Source: Holophagaceae bacterium
Lineage (GTDB): Bacteria; Acidobacteriota; Holophagae; Holophagales; Holophagaceae
Direction: 5' to 3'
NCBI GenBank assembly: GCA_003158505.1
Contig: PMJK01000076.1
Coordinates: 299 to 30,558, forward strand
DNA length: 30,260 nucleotides
A program made the translations under genes and the position numbers. Below the pieces are notes generated by a model. The model had not been told where the DNA came from, ran no database searches, and was given only the letters and a program-made list of their open reading frames with translations. Every line of letters starts with the position of its first letter. Position 1 is the first letter of the stretch. Shown here piece after piece: positions 1 to 6,942 of this stretch.

Positions 1-149
1 CGCCGGATGGGCACTTGTTCCCAGTCGGGCAGGGGCCCCCGGGGCTCCACGGCACGCGGGCGCACCACTGCGGGCGTGAGGGCGTGTCCGCACCAGCCCG
101 CGAAGATGCCTGCGGATAACAAGCTCACGATATAGATGCTCCGACGCAT
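1..149 (-). CDS. N-terminus of an exported or membrane-anchored protein (partial)
   Basis: This open frame starts at an ATG (147-149, minus strand) preceded by a good GGAGG ribosome site, and it runs off the left edge of the window after 49 codons. The N-terminus is basic (MRRS) and is followed by a hydrophobic stretch at about residues 5-18, then a proline/arginine-rich segment. This looks like an uncleaved signal anchor or Sec signal peptide with a linker. No domain is visible in the available part, so I assign no function. The gene diverges from the Hsp20 gene and has its own promoter-like sequence (172-199). A periplasmic protease would suit the Hsp20 neighbour, but nothing in the sequence shows this. 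Confidence 0.6.
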   Translation of the reverse strand, partial: MRRSIYIVSLLSAGIFAGWCGHALTPAVVRPRAVEPRGPLPDWEQVPIR

Positions 150-171
150 GGGAACCTCCGTGGCGGCCCCC

Positions 172-199
172 AATCTATCTGGTCGAATCGAAGTGTCAA
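172..199 (-). promoter_or_regulatory. Sigma-70-like promoter for the left-edge minus-strand gene
   Basis: Read on the minus strand, a perfect TTGACA (194-199) is followed after 16 nt by TAGATT (172-177). Initiation would fall near 165, about 15 nt upstream of the start codon at 149. The call rests on consensus match only. Confidence 0.5.
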
Positions 200-216
200 G
201 ATATGCAAATCAAGAG

Positions 217-233
217 GTTAAGAAAAATTTAAC
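217..233. promoter_or_regulatory. Short dyad between divergent promoters
   Basis: GTTAA (217-221) and TTAAC (229-233) form an inverted repeat with a 7-nt A/T spacer. It lies between the two oppositely facing TTGACA boxes (194-199 and 241-246), so it could be an operator. A/T-rich promoter DNA produces such short dyads by chance, so this is weak. Confidence 0.2.
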
Positions 234-240
234 GTTCGTG

Positions 241-268
241 TTGACATATGACTTAATATGACTAAGAT
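241..268 (+). promoter_or_regulatory. Sigma-70-like promoter for the Hsp20 gene
   Basis: TTGACA (241-246) is followed after 16 nt by TAAGAT (263-268), in a clearly A/T-rich block. This predicts a 5' leader of about 65 nt before the ATG at 340. No CIRCE element (TTAGCACTC-N9-GAGTGCTAA) is visible, so control by HrcA through that site is not supported. Confidence 0.55.
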
Positions 269-339
269 TTTATTCGGAAACGGAAGCATGGTTTCCTGGC
301 CAGGCTTTCACCGTTCCCTCTTTCTCATAGGAGGACTTC

Positions 340-801
340 ATGAGCATCCTTCGCACCCGTACCCCCCAGACGCTTCCGGCCACGGCGTCGACCCTGGAGC
401 CCTTCCGCCTCATGCGCGACTTCCTGCGCTGGGATCCGCTCTGGGACTACGATTCCGGGTCACCGTCCATGGCCTTCATGCCCAGCTTCGACGTGAAGGA
501 GACCCCGGATGCCTACCAGTTCAAGGCGGACCTCCCCGGGATTCTGGAGGCTGAGATGGAGATCAGCCTTGAAGGAACCCGTCTCACCGTGGCCGGCAAG
601 CGCGAGGAGGAGGTCTTGAAAGATGGAGAGCGCATTCATCTGGCGGAGCGCAGCCACGGCCAATTCAGCCGGACCTTCACCCTGCCCGAGGATGTGGAAG
701 GCGAGAAGGTGGTGGCCGAACTCCGCAACGGCGTCCTCACCCTGATGGTGCCCAAGCGCCCCGAAGTGAGGCCCCGCAAGATCAACGTCAGTCTTGGTTG
801 A
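340..801 (+). CDS. Hsp20/alpha-crystallin family small heat-shock protein
   Basis: Small heat-shock proteins are cytoplasmic, ATP-independent holdases that form oligomers and keep unfolding proteins soluble. This 153-residue protein has a variable N-terminal arm (about 1-45, including FRLMRDFLRW) and an alpha-crystallin domain (about 46-150). The domain carries the family signature A-x-L-x-N-G-V-L-T-L-x-V-P-K near residues 125-138 and a typical FxxxxxLPG element near 65. The length is normal for bacterial class A proteins. The start is fixed by AGGAGG at 329-334, six nt before the ATG. The gene stands alone with its own promoter and ends in a strong terminator at 826-862. Family assignment is secure; the client proteins cannot be read from sequence. 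Confidence 0.95.
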   Translation: MSILRTRTPQTLPATASTLEPFRLMRDFLRWDPLWDYDSGSPSMAFMPSFDVKETPDAYQFKADLPGILEAEMEISLEGTRLTVAGKREEEVLKDGERIHLAERSHGQFSRTFTLPEDVEGEKVVAELRNGVLTLMVPKRPEVRPRKINVSLG

Positions 802-825
802 GGCCCGCCTGTCAGCCTTTCCTCG

Positions 826-862
826 CTCCAAAAAAGCCCCGGAATCCGGGGCTTTTTTGGAG
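826..862. terminator. Bidirectional intrinsic terminator between convergent genes
   Basis: A perfect 17-bp stem (826-842 with 846-862) closes on a 3-nt AAT loop. Its G/C core GCCCCGG/CCGGGGC is flanked by A6 on the left and T6 on the right, so it can terminate transcription from both sides. It ends one base before the stop codon of the minus-strand FG-GAP gene at 863, and so serves both that gene and hsp20. Confidence 0.95.
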
Positions 863-2074
863 TCAGTTGTAGAAGAAGTTCGGCGGGCCGAAGGTGCCGG
901 GCGTGCTGGCGCTGTTGAACCGGATCACGATGTCCCCGTCGGCCAGCACCAGATCCGGATGGCCGTCACCGTTCATGTCGCCGATGGCCACCGCCATGGG
1001 GCCATAGGTACCGGCGTAGTTCACGGCGGGCAGCAGGGCGCCGTGGTTGGCGGGATCCTGCAGGAGGACGGATACGGCGCCCGGGGAGCCCGGCAGACCT
1101 TGGCAGGCCACGGCCACGTCGGGCTTGCCATCCCCATTGAGGTCACCCACGGCCAGCCCGCTGGCGCGGTATTCGGTCGTGTAGTTGACTGGGGGGCCAA
1201 AGGTCCCGGGCGTGGTGCCCTGGATCAGCACGCTCAGGCCCTGGTTGTTGGGCCCGAAAGTGTCGCCGTAATTGGCGGTGAGCAGGGCCAGATGGCCATC
1301 TCCCTTCAGGTCCGCCGCCTTGATCGCGACAGGTTGCACGCCAGTGGGATAGGTTACAGCCGGTGCAAACACATGGGGACTGGTCTGTAGAAGAACGGAA
1401 ACAGCATTGGATGTGAGAGCCACCGCAATGTCGTCAAGACCATTGCCGTCTAGATCAGCCACAGTCACAGCTGTGGGATACCCATTAACGGCATAGAACC
1501 CCCCATTGAAGACTCCAGGAATACCGGTCGAATAGAAAATTTGTACGCTGGAGACACCGGGGGTGGCGGCTCCGGCGACGACGATATCCAAGCGTCCGTC
1601 GGTGTGCCCGCTCAAGTTGCCTACGGCCACATCCAACGGTGTAAATCCTGGCAGCGGGAGGACGACGGCAGGCTGGAAGAATCCAGGCTTTGCGGGATCG
1701 GCATAGCGGACGGTGACGGTCTGGTCATCGGCATTGGCCACCACCAGGTCGGGGCGGCCGTCCCCATTGATATCCGCAACGACGAAATTGGCGGGACCAA
1801 TGCCCACGCCAAAGCGGGTGGGGGGCAATGCGAAGTTGCCGGCGGAAATCTGGAGGCGAGTGGAAACATAGCCCTGGGTGGGCATCCCCCCCAGGTCGGT
1901 GGAAACCAACCCGAGGATGTCGGGCAGACCATTGCCATCGACGTCCGCCACGGCGATGGCGTTCACCAGATAGCTCGAGCTGGGGCCGTACGCGTAATTG
2001 GAATCGGAATGGTAACATCCAAACAAGGCAAGTGTTATCAACGATCCGAGGAACAGGCGAACAGGTGTGCGCAT
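863..2074 (-). CDS. FG-GAP/VCBS-repeat lipoprotein (predicted beta-propeller)
   Basis: The 403-residue product starts at the ATG at 2074, which has AAGGAG upstream; the reading frame stays open further upstream but without signal-like sequence. Residues 1-19 are a lipoprotein signal peptide ending in the lipobox LFGC, with Cys20 the predicted lipidated residue. The rest is about seven repeats of the form V-A-D-x-(N/D)-G-D-G-x-x-D-(I/L), for example near residues 39-56, 97-114, 202-219, 290-306 and 363-380. These are calcium-binding FG-GAP loops, as in integrin-like seven-bladed propellers. Such proteins sit on the cell surface or in the periplasm and often bind ligands or partners; the ligand here is unknown. 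The middle of the gene (1381-1560) has only 51% G+C by my count, lower than its surroundings. It lies about 100 nt downstream of the AtuA-like gene and may be cotranscribed with it. Confidence 0.85.
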   Translation of the reverse strand: MRTPVRLFLGSLITLALFGCYHSDSNYAYGPSSSYLVNAIAVADVDGNGLPDILGLVSTDLGGMPTQGYVSTRLQISAGNFALPPTRFGVGIGPANFVVADINGDGRPDLVVANADDQTVTVRYADPAKPGFFQPAVVLPLPGFTPLDVAVGNLSGHTDGRLDIVVAGAATPGVSSVQIFYSTGIPGVFNGGFYAVNGYPTAVTVADLDGNGLDDIAVALTSNAVSVLLQTSPHVFAPAVTYPTGVQPVAIKAADLKGDGHLALLTANYGDTFGPNNQGLSVLIQGTTPGTFGPPVNYTTEYRASGLAVGDLNGDGKPDVAVACQGLPGSPGAVSVLLQDPANHGALLPAVNYAGTYGPMAVAIGDMNGDGHPDLVLADGDIVIRFNSASTPGTFGPPNFFYN

Positions 2075-2172
2075 GGGGACTCCTTGAACCCGTGGTGAAA
2101 GGGTGGGAGGTCTGGCCGGTGGCCGCCAGGTTGCGGAAAGTTGGACCCCGGAACCGGGCCCCAGGTTGAGGA

Positions 2173-3531
2173 TCAGATCTCTTGGACCGAGACGGCCCAT
2201 TTGACCAGCTCCCGGGGCAGGAGGGCGGGCCAGTAGGCCACGATCTCCTGGGCTTTGGGGCGACCCCCGGCGAAGCCCGTGACCCCCGCCGGACCCGCCG
2301 TCACCAGGGGCGCGATCTCCCGACCGAAACGCTCGACCTTCTTCCGGTCCGGATCCTTCACGCTGAGGCGCAGGACGATCTCGGCGGGATCTTCCGGAGC
2401 CTGGGCGATGCCCGCATGAACCGTGCTGGCGCCTAGGAATTCGGCGTCGGTGTACTCGAACTCGAACCCCGCGGCCTTCAGCCGCTTCCACACAATGTCG
2501 GCGCACAGCCGGGCCTTTTCCAGAGCCCGGGGGCCGCAGAGGGTCAGCTGTCCCGTGGCCTTGTAGCCCTTCAGGTAGGCTCCGCTCACCTTGAGGAAGG
2601 CCGTGCGGGGCTTGCCCGTGATGCCGCTGACGCGCACCCGGTCGGGACCGGCCTGTTCCAGGTGGATGCTGGTGAAATCGGCCACCACATCCGGGGTGAT
2701 GTAGTTGTGGGGGTCACCCATCTCGTAGACCAACTGCTCGCTCAGGGTATCTACCGTGACCATGCCGCCGGTGCCCGCATGTTTGGTGATGATGAAGGTG
2801 CCATCCTCCGAGCACTCGGCGATGGGATAGCCCACTTTCCACAGTTCGGGCACCTCCCACCAACGCGTGAAGTTGCCACCGGTGGCCTGGGCGCCGCATT
2901 CCAGGATATGGCCTGCCACGGTGCCCGCGGCCAAGCGGTCCCAGTCATCCGCGGCCCACCTGAACTCGTGGATCAGCGGAGCCAGGGTGAGCCCTGGATC
3001 GGTGCAGCGTCCCGTCAGGACGATGTCCGCGCCGGTGTCGAGAGCCTCCACCATGGCCTGCGTCTGGAGGTAGACGTTGGCGCTGAGGATCTCCCTTGGC
3101 GCATCGAAGAGGCCTTCGCCGGTGTCCATGTTGGCCAGCTTCAAGCCCTGGGCCCGGAGCTCGGGCAGGCGCGCCAGCACATCGTCGCCGGTCACGGTGG
3201 CGATCTTCAGTCCGGTGACACCCAGCTGTCTCGCCACCGCCAGCACGGCCCTCCCGCAGGCCTCCGGATTCACCCCCCCGGCGTTGGCCACCACCCGGAT
3301 GCCTTTGGCTTTTAGCTGCGGGAGCACGCGTCTCATCAGGTCCACGAAATCGGTCGCGTAGCCCAGGTCCGGGTCCTTCCGGCGCTGCTTCTGCATGATG
3401 GAAAGCGTCACTTCGGCCAGATAGTCCAGGGTCAGGAAGTCGATGCCCCCGGCCTCCACCAGGCGCACGGGGGCGTCGATGCTGTCGCCCCAGAAGCCCT
3501 GGCCATTGGCGATGCGGACGAGCTTGGGCAT
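2173..3531 (-). CDS. AtuA-like (DUF1446) acyclic terpene utilisation family protein
   Basis: The 452-residue protein matches the AtuA N-terminal domain family (DUF1446) along its length. It begins with the N-G-Q-G-F-W-G-D element (residues 9-16) and continues with LDYLAE, the VVANAGGVNP segment near 80-90, the TGRCTDP segment near 173-179 and the GTGGMVT segment near 254-260. AtuA is needed for citronellol/geraniol catabolism in Pseudomonas, but its biochemical activity is not clearly established. This copy ends without the small C-terminal ferredoxin-fold domain found in some relatives, and it lacks the usual companions (biotin-dependent carboxylase subunits, AtuB, AtuD) nearby. The ATG at 3531 has GGAG about 9 nt upstream. 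Family assignment is firm; a terpene role in this organism is unproven. Confidence 0.85.
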   Translation of the reverse strand: MPKLVRIANGQGFWGDSIDAPVRLVEAGGIDFLTLDYLAEVTLSIMQKQRRKDPDLGYATDFVDLMRRVLPQLKAKGIRVVANAGGVNPEACGRAVLAVARQLGVTGLKIATVTGDDVLARLPELRAQGLKLANMDTGEGLFDAPREILSANVYLQTQAMVEALDTGADIVLTGRCTDPGLTLAPLIHEFRWAADDWDRLAAGTVAGHILECGAQATGGNFTRWWEVPELWKVGYPIAECSEDGTFIITKHAGTGGMVTVDTLSEQLVYEMGDPHNYITPDVVADFTSIHLEQAGPDRVRVSGITGKPRTAFLKVSGAYLKGYKATGQLTLCGPRALEKARLCADIVWKRLKAAGFEFEYTDAEFLGASTVHAGIAQAPEDPAEIVLRLSVKDPDRKKVERFGREIAPLVTAGPAGVTGFAGGRPKAQEIVAYWPALLPRELVKWAVSVQEI

Positions 3532-3558
3532 GGAGGCTCCGGGGTGGGGGAATCCAGT

Positions 3559-4302
3559 CTACTTGGCTCCCAGCACCCGCAGACCAATGCCAAGCACCAG
3601 GGTGATGAGGACACAGCCCACCGCACCGCTGGTCTTCAGCCGCATTGTGTGTCGCGCGGCGAGGAAGAGCAGCACAGCTTCGGCGATGAAGAACAGGTCC
3701 AGGCTGTAGAGAAGGGCATGGACTTTCACGCTCTCCACCTGCACGAAGTAGCCCACGGAGGTCGGCGGGATCTTCTCAGGAGTCAGGCCTCCAACGGTCC
3801 CGATGAGACAGATCAATCCGACGAGCAGCATGGAGGGGAGGCGCACCAGGCTAGGGACCGCCACGGCGCTCAGGGCCTGACGATAGCTTGGGGCCTCGAT
3901 TTCGGCGGTGTTCTTGCCCACCAGCCAGTAGAAAAAGGCCGTCAGAAACGTGAAGAAGGCCGTGAAGAACAGGGTGGTGAAAGCGCTGAGCGGAACGATG
4001 AACTTCTTGTAGAAGCCGACGATCAGGTCGATCTGCGATGAGGCGATCTGTGGATTCTTCTCCAGGGCTGGTCGCAGCATTTCATCCACGTCCACCTTCA
4101 GGCCCCAGAGCACGGTGAGGATCAGGGCTGCCACGAGGATCACGCCCAGGGCCCAACCCCAGCTGGGCGCCTTGTTCAGCCGTTGAAACAGCTCCACTGG
4201 ATTGGTGAAGACGCCCAGGATCTGATCCGCGAGGCTGGGGGCTCTGGGTTTCGGTGGCTCTGGCTGGTCACCGTACAGGGAAGATGTGGGCTGATCGCTC
4301 AT
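3559..4302 (-). CDS. Yip1-family multispanning membrane protein (first copy)
   Basis: The 247-residue protein has a proline-rich cytoplasmic N-terminus (1-25). An amphipathic segment follows with the motif VFTNPVELFQR (31-41), and then about five hydrophobic segments near 47-68, 104-128, 143-170, 196-216 and 226-245. This layout is typical of bacterial Yip1-domain proteins, whose function is unknown. It lies 27 nt upstream of the AtuA-like gene on the same strand, so the two are probably cotranscribed. A second Yip1 protein at 26227-26985 shares the N-terminal NPxELFxR motif. The start is the first ATG in frame and faces away from the ArsA operon. Confidence 0.75.
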   Translation of the reverse strand: MSDQPTSSLYGDQPEPPKPRAPSLADQILGVFTNPVELFQRLNKAPSWGWALGVILVAALILTVLWGLKVDVDEMLRPALEKNPQIASSQIDLIVGFYKKFIVPLSAFTTLFFTAFFTFLTAFFYWLVGKNTAEIEAPSYRQALSAVAVPSLVRLPSMLLVGLICLIGTVGGLTPEKIPPTSVGYFVQVESVKVHALLYSLDLFFIAEAVLLFLAARHTMRLKTSGAVGCVLITLVLGIGLRVLGAK

Positions 4303-4416
4303 GGCCTGGACCTCAGGGGAATCCCAGGCACTCTAGCGCAATGAGGACCCCTTGGGCCACAACCACCGGTGATACATTTGCGCATCGATCCGCCTTCCCT
4401 TCCGGAGATCGTTCCC

Positions 4417-5292
4417 ATGTCCGTCTTGGATCGAATCGCAGAACGGCAGTTGGTGGTGGTGACGGGTAAGGGCGGCGTTGGCAAGACCACCCTTACTGCT
4501 GTGCTAGGGCGTCTATTGGCGAATCGCGGGAAGCAGGTGCTGCTGCTGGAAGTGGACCCCCGGGAGAGTCTCCACCAGGCCCTGGGTACCGAGCCCTCCG
4601 GGGGCGAGGTCGTGCCGGCTGGCCCCGGTCTGTCCATCCAGAATCTCCAACCCGGTGCGGTGATCGAAGGGCTGGTGCGGGAGAAGGTTCCCATCGCCTA
4701 CCTGGCCAGAAAGATCACGGAGAGCACGGCCTTCCACCAGTTCGTGGAAGGCGCGCCGGGCCTGAAGGAGACGGCCCTGCTGGGGCACGCCTACCGGGTC
4801 CTCCAGGGTGGCCACCGCCCCAGGACCGACCTCGTGATCGTGGATGCTCCCGCCACGGGGCATGGGGCCACCATGCTGGCTGCTCCGGGCCTGCTGGCCC
4901 AGGCGGCGGAGGGGGGACAGCTGGGGGACATGGCCTCCGAACTGGCCGACTTCCTGGCGGACGCGTCCCGTTGCGACGTGGTGCTCGCCACCCTCCTGGA
5001 GGAGATGCCCGTTGAGGAGACCCTCGAGCTGATTGAACTGTTGTGGGCGAAACTGGGCATCCGGCCCGATCTGGTCGTGGCGAATGGAATGTACCCAGCC
5101 CTTCCCCACGGTGCGGCCCCAACCCCAGGCATGAATCTCTGGCGGGCCCGCCGTCGTCTGAATGAGGCCGAACTTGGCCGTCTCACCGCCTCCTGGGAGG
5201 GGCCCCTGCTGAAACTGCCCCTGCTGCCCCTGGACCGGGGGCCGGCCCTGGTGAAGGCCCTGGTCGCGTTGCTCCACGAGGCCGACTCGTGA
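4417..5292 (+). CDS. ArsA/Get3-family ATPase, first subunit of a pair
   Basis: The 291-residue P-loop ATPase has a complete deviant Walker A motif GKGGVGKTT (residues 17-25), including the signature lysine Lys18 and the P-loop Lys23. It also has a switch-II-like DAPATGH at 143-149, comparable with the DTAPTGH of Get3/ArsA. These ATPases work as dimers in which the signature lysine reaches across to the partner's nucleotide. The metal-binding cysteines of true arsenite pumps are not seen and there is no arsB or arsR nearby, so arsenite export is unlikely. I chose the ATG at 4417 (GGAG 9 nt upstream) over the GTG at 4369, which would add 16 residues with no family resemblance. It overlaps the next ATPase gene by 4 nt, implying coupled translation and probably a heterodimer. 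Confidence 0.85.
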   Translation: MSVLDRIAERQLVVVTGKGGVGKTTLTAVLGRLLANRGKQVLLLEVDPRESLHQALGTEPSGGEVVPAGPGLSIQNLQPGAVIEGLVREKVPIAYLARKITESTAFHQFVEGAPGLKETALLGHAYRVLQGGHRPRTDLVIVDAPATGHGATMLAAPGLLAQAAEGGQLGDMASELADFLADASRCDVVLATLLEEMPVEETLELIELLWAKLGIRPDLVVANGMYPALPHGAAPTPGMNLWRARRRLNEAELGRLTASWEGPLLKLPLLPLDRGPALVKALVALLHEADS

Positions 5293-6335
5293 GCGGCGAT
5301 CTGCTGAAGGGACGGCTCATCGTCGTGGTGGGTGCGGGAGGCGTGGGCAAGACCACACTGGCGGCGGCGCTGGCCCTGGGGTCAGCGAAGGAAGGTCGGC
5401 GGACCCTGGTGATGACCTTCGATCCCTCCCTCCGCCTCAAGGATGCGCTCGGGGTGGGGGATTCCGGGAAGGGCGAGCCCATTCGCGTGATGGAGGCTGG
5501 TCCGGGCTTTCTGGATGCGGCCCTCCTGGACGCGAAGCTTACCTTCGACCGTCTGATCCGGAACTACGCGCCCAATGCGGCGGCCGCCAAGCGGATCTTC
5601 TCGAACCGCTTCTATCGGGACATGGCCGGCAACCTGTCGGGAATCCTGGAGTACATGGCCATGGAGCGGTTGTTCGAGATGCAGGCCTCAGAGGGTTATG
5701 ACCGCATCATCCTGGATACTCCTCCCACCCGCCAGGCCATGGATTTCCTCCAGGCGCCGGAGCGCATGATGAACCTGGTGGACAGCAAGGCCATCCAGTT
5801 TGCGATGGATCCCTGGTGGGATGACGCGGGGCGGAAAAACCTGGCCTTTCGCATTGCCTTGAAAGGGGCCATGGAACTTTCGGATCGCGTCATCGGACGC
5901 CGGTTCCTGTTGGACGTGGTGGAGTTCATCAGGGCCTTCGCTCCCCTTTTCGATGGGTTCCGGAGCCGGGCGGAGGACGTGAGGAACCTGCTCCTGGCAG
6001 ACGAGACCCGATTCCTCCTGGTGGCAGGCCCGGGTCCGGACCGGGTTCCTGACGCGATGTTCTTCCTGCGAAAGCTCCAGGAAACCGGCCACCACCTCGG
6101 TCCCATTCTGGTGAACCAGGTGCATCCCGATCCCGGTCCAGCCGCAGGGAAGGACCAGGGAACGGTCCTGTTGCGCTTCCTGGCAGACCGGGATCAACGC
6201 GGCCTGAGCCTGCTGCGAAGCCTCTTCCCGGGTGAAAAGAACATCATCTCCGTGTCACTGGAGCCCGTCCCCCCTGGGGACCTGAGGACACTGGGGCAGC
6301 TTTTCGAGAAGCTATCGAAAGCAAACCCGAACTGA
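5289..6335 (+). CDS. ArsA/Get3-family ATPase, second subunit lacking the signature lysine
   Basis: The 348-residue protein starts at GTG 5289 inside the stop of the first ATPase (GTGA overlap). Its P-loop is GAGGVGKTT (15-23), so the P-loop lysine (Lys21) is kept but the signature lysine position is Ala16. The switch II region reads LDTPPTRQAMDFL (142-154) instead of the Get3 DTAPTGH. A long helical insert (about 82-136) separates the two motifs. The tandem of one canonical and one altered ArsA-like ATPase resembles the mycobacterial Rv3679/Rv3680 pair, where two such ATPases interact. I infer a heterodimer in which subunit one supplies the trans lysine. Client or ligand is unknown; possibilities include membrane-protein targeting or a metabolic regulatory role. 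It is followed by an 88-nt gap holding the dyad in front of phaR. Confidence 0.85.
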   Translation: MSGDLLKGRLIVVVGAGGVGKTTLAAALALGSAKEGRRTLVMTFDPSLRLKDALGVGDSGKGEPIRVMEAGPGFLDAALLDAKLTFDRLIRNYAPNAAAAKRIFSNRFYRDMAGNLSGILEYMAMERLFEMQASEGYDRIILDTPPTRQAMDFLQAPERMMNLVDSKAIQFAMDPWWDDAGRKNLAFRIALKGAMELSDRVIGRRFLLDVVEFIRAFAPLFDGFRSRAEDVRNLLLADETRFLLVAGPGPDRVPDAMFFLRKLQETGHHLGPILVNQVHPDPGPAAGKDQGTVLLRFLADRDQRGLSLLRSLFPGEKNIISVSLEPVPPGDLRTLGQLFEKLSKANPN

Positions 6336-6350
6336 TGCATGACCTGGAAA

Positions 6351-6397
6351 TACCGCGTTGCGGAAAAAAAACGTGGCGCCATTGCCGCAATGCGGTA
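6351..6397. promoter_or_regulatory. 13-bp dyad (candidate PhaR operator or RNA hairpin) upstream of phaR
   Basis: The arms TACCGCGTTGCGG (6351-6363) and CCGCAATGCGGTA (6385-6397) are inverted copies of one another at 12 of 13 positions. The mismatch is a G-T, which would pair as a G-U wobble in RNA. The spacer is 21 nt and includes an A8 run. Each arm is itself palindrome-like (CCGC-N3-GCGG and CCGCA-A-TGCGG), and the arms lie 32 bp apart start to start, close to three helical turns. It ends 26 nt before the phaR start. PhaR proteins are known to bind TGC/GCA-type sites and often repress their own gene, so an autoregulatory operator is plausible. The alternative is a hairpin ending the arsA transcript. 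Confidence 0.55.
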
Positions 6398-6423
6398 AAT
6401 TTGGTCAGGGAAGGGGTCGAGGG

Positions 6424-6894
6424 ATGATCCGTCTCATCAAGCGTTACGGCGGTGCCAGCCGCAAGCTCTACGATACGGAGGAGAGCCGCTACGCCTCTCT
6501 TGAAGAGCTTTCCGCCTGGATCCGAGCCGGCCAGGAACTCCAGATCCTGGACAGTGTCGCCGGCGAGGACGTGACCGCCCAGACCCTCACCCAGATCATC
6601 TATGAGGACCATCGGCGCGGGAGCTCGATGCTTTCCGGGGACCTCCTCCATCAGGTCATCCGCCGGGGTAGCCAGGCCCTCTCCGAAGGAGTCGAACAGG
6701 TGCAGGCGGGGGTGGATCGCATGGTCCGCAGCTCCCTGGATCGCCTCGCCCATATCGGCGGCGCGAAAGAGGAAATGGCGCTGCTCCACCAACGACTTGC
6801 GGAACTCGAGGCCAGCTTGGCGGAACTGGAAGTTCAGACCAAGGCCCGGAAAGTCGAGGGCCGTCCCCGTGCGCCCCGCAAGAAAGCCAGTTAG
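6424..6894 (+). CDS. phaR: Polyhydroxyalkanoate synthesis regulator PhaR
   Basis: The 156-residue protein begins with the PHA-accumulation regulator DNA-binding domain (about residues 2-63). Its diagnostic core is RKLYDTEESRY (15-25), and the section ending TLTQIIYEDHRRG completes the domain. The rest is helical and probably a coiled coil (about 70-135), ending in a basic Arg/Lys/Pro tail. PhaR proteins repress phasin genes and their own gene, and are released when they bind nascent polyester granules. I chose ATG 6424 over an earlier in-frame start at 6358, because the domain begins at MIRLIKRYG and the earlier start would read through the dyad. The gene lies 48 nt upstream of the phasin gene. 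It is slightly shorter than the 180-200 residues common in proteobacteria. Confidence 0.9.
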   Translation: MIRLIKRYGGASRKLYDTEESRYASLEELSAWIRAGQELQILDSVAGEDVTAQTLTQIIYEDHRRGSSMLSGDLLHQVIRRGSQALSEGVEQVQAGVDRMVRSSLDRLAHIGGAKEEMALLHQRLAELEASLAELEVQTKARKVEGRPRAPRKKAS

Positions 6895-6942
6895 CCCCAA
6901 TCAACCATCCCGGCCACACAGCCGGCTGAAAGGAGAAAGGAC

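Noticed and set aside
2113..2142. Weak hairpin CTGGC/GCCAG in the gap between the AtuA-like and FG-GAP genes.
   Set aside because: It is short, has no T tract and is a common chance event in this GC-rich sequence.
4369..4416. Longer ArsA start at GTG 4369.
   Set aside because: The extra 16 residues show no family resemblance and the ATG at 4417 has a GGAG at good spacing, so the shorter start is preferred.
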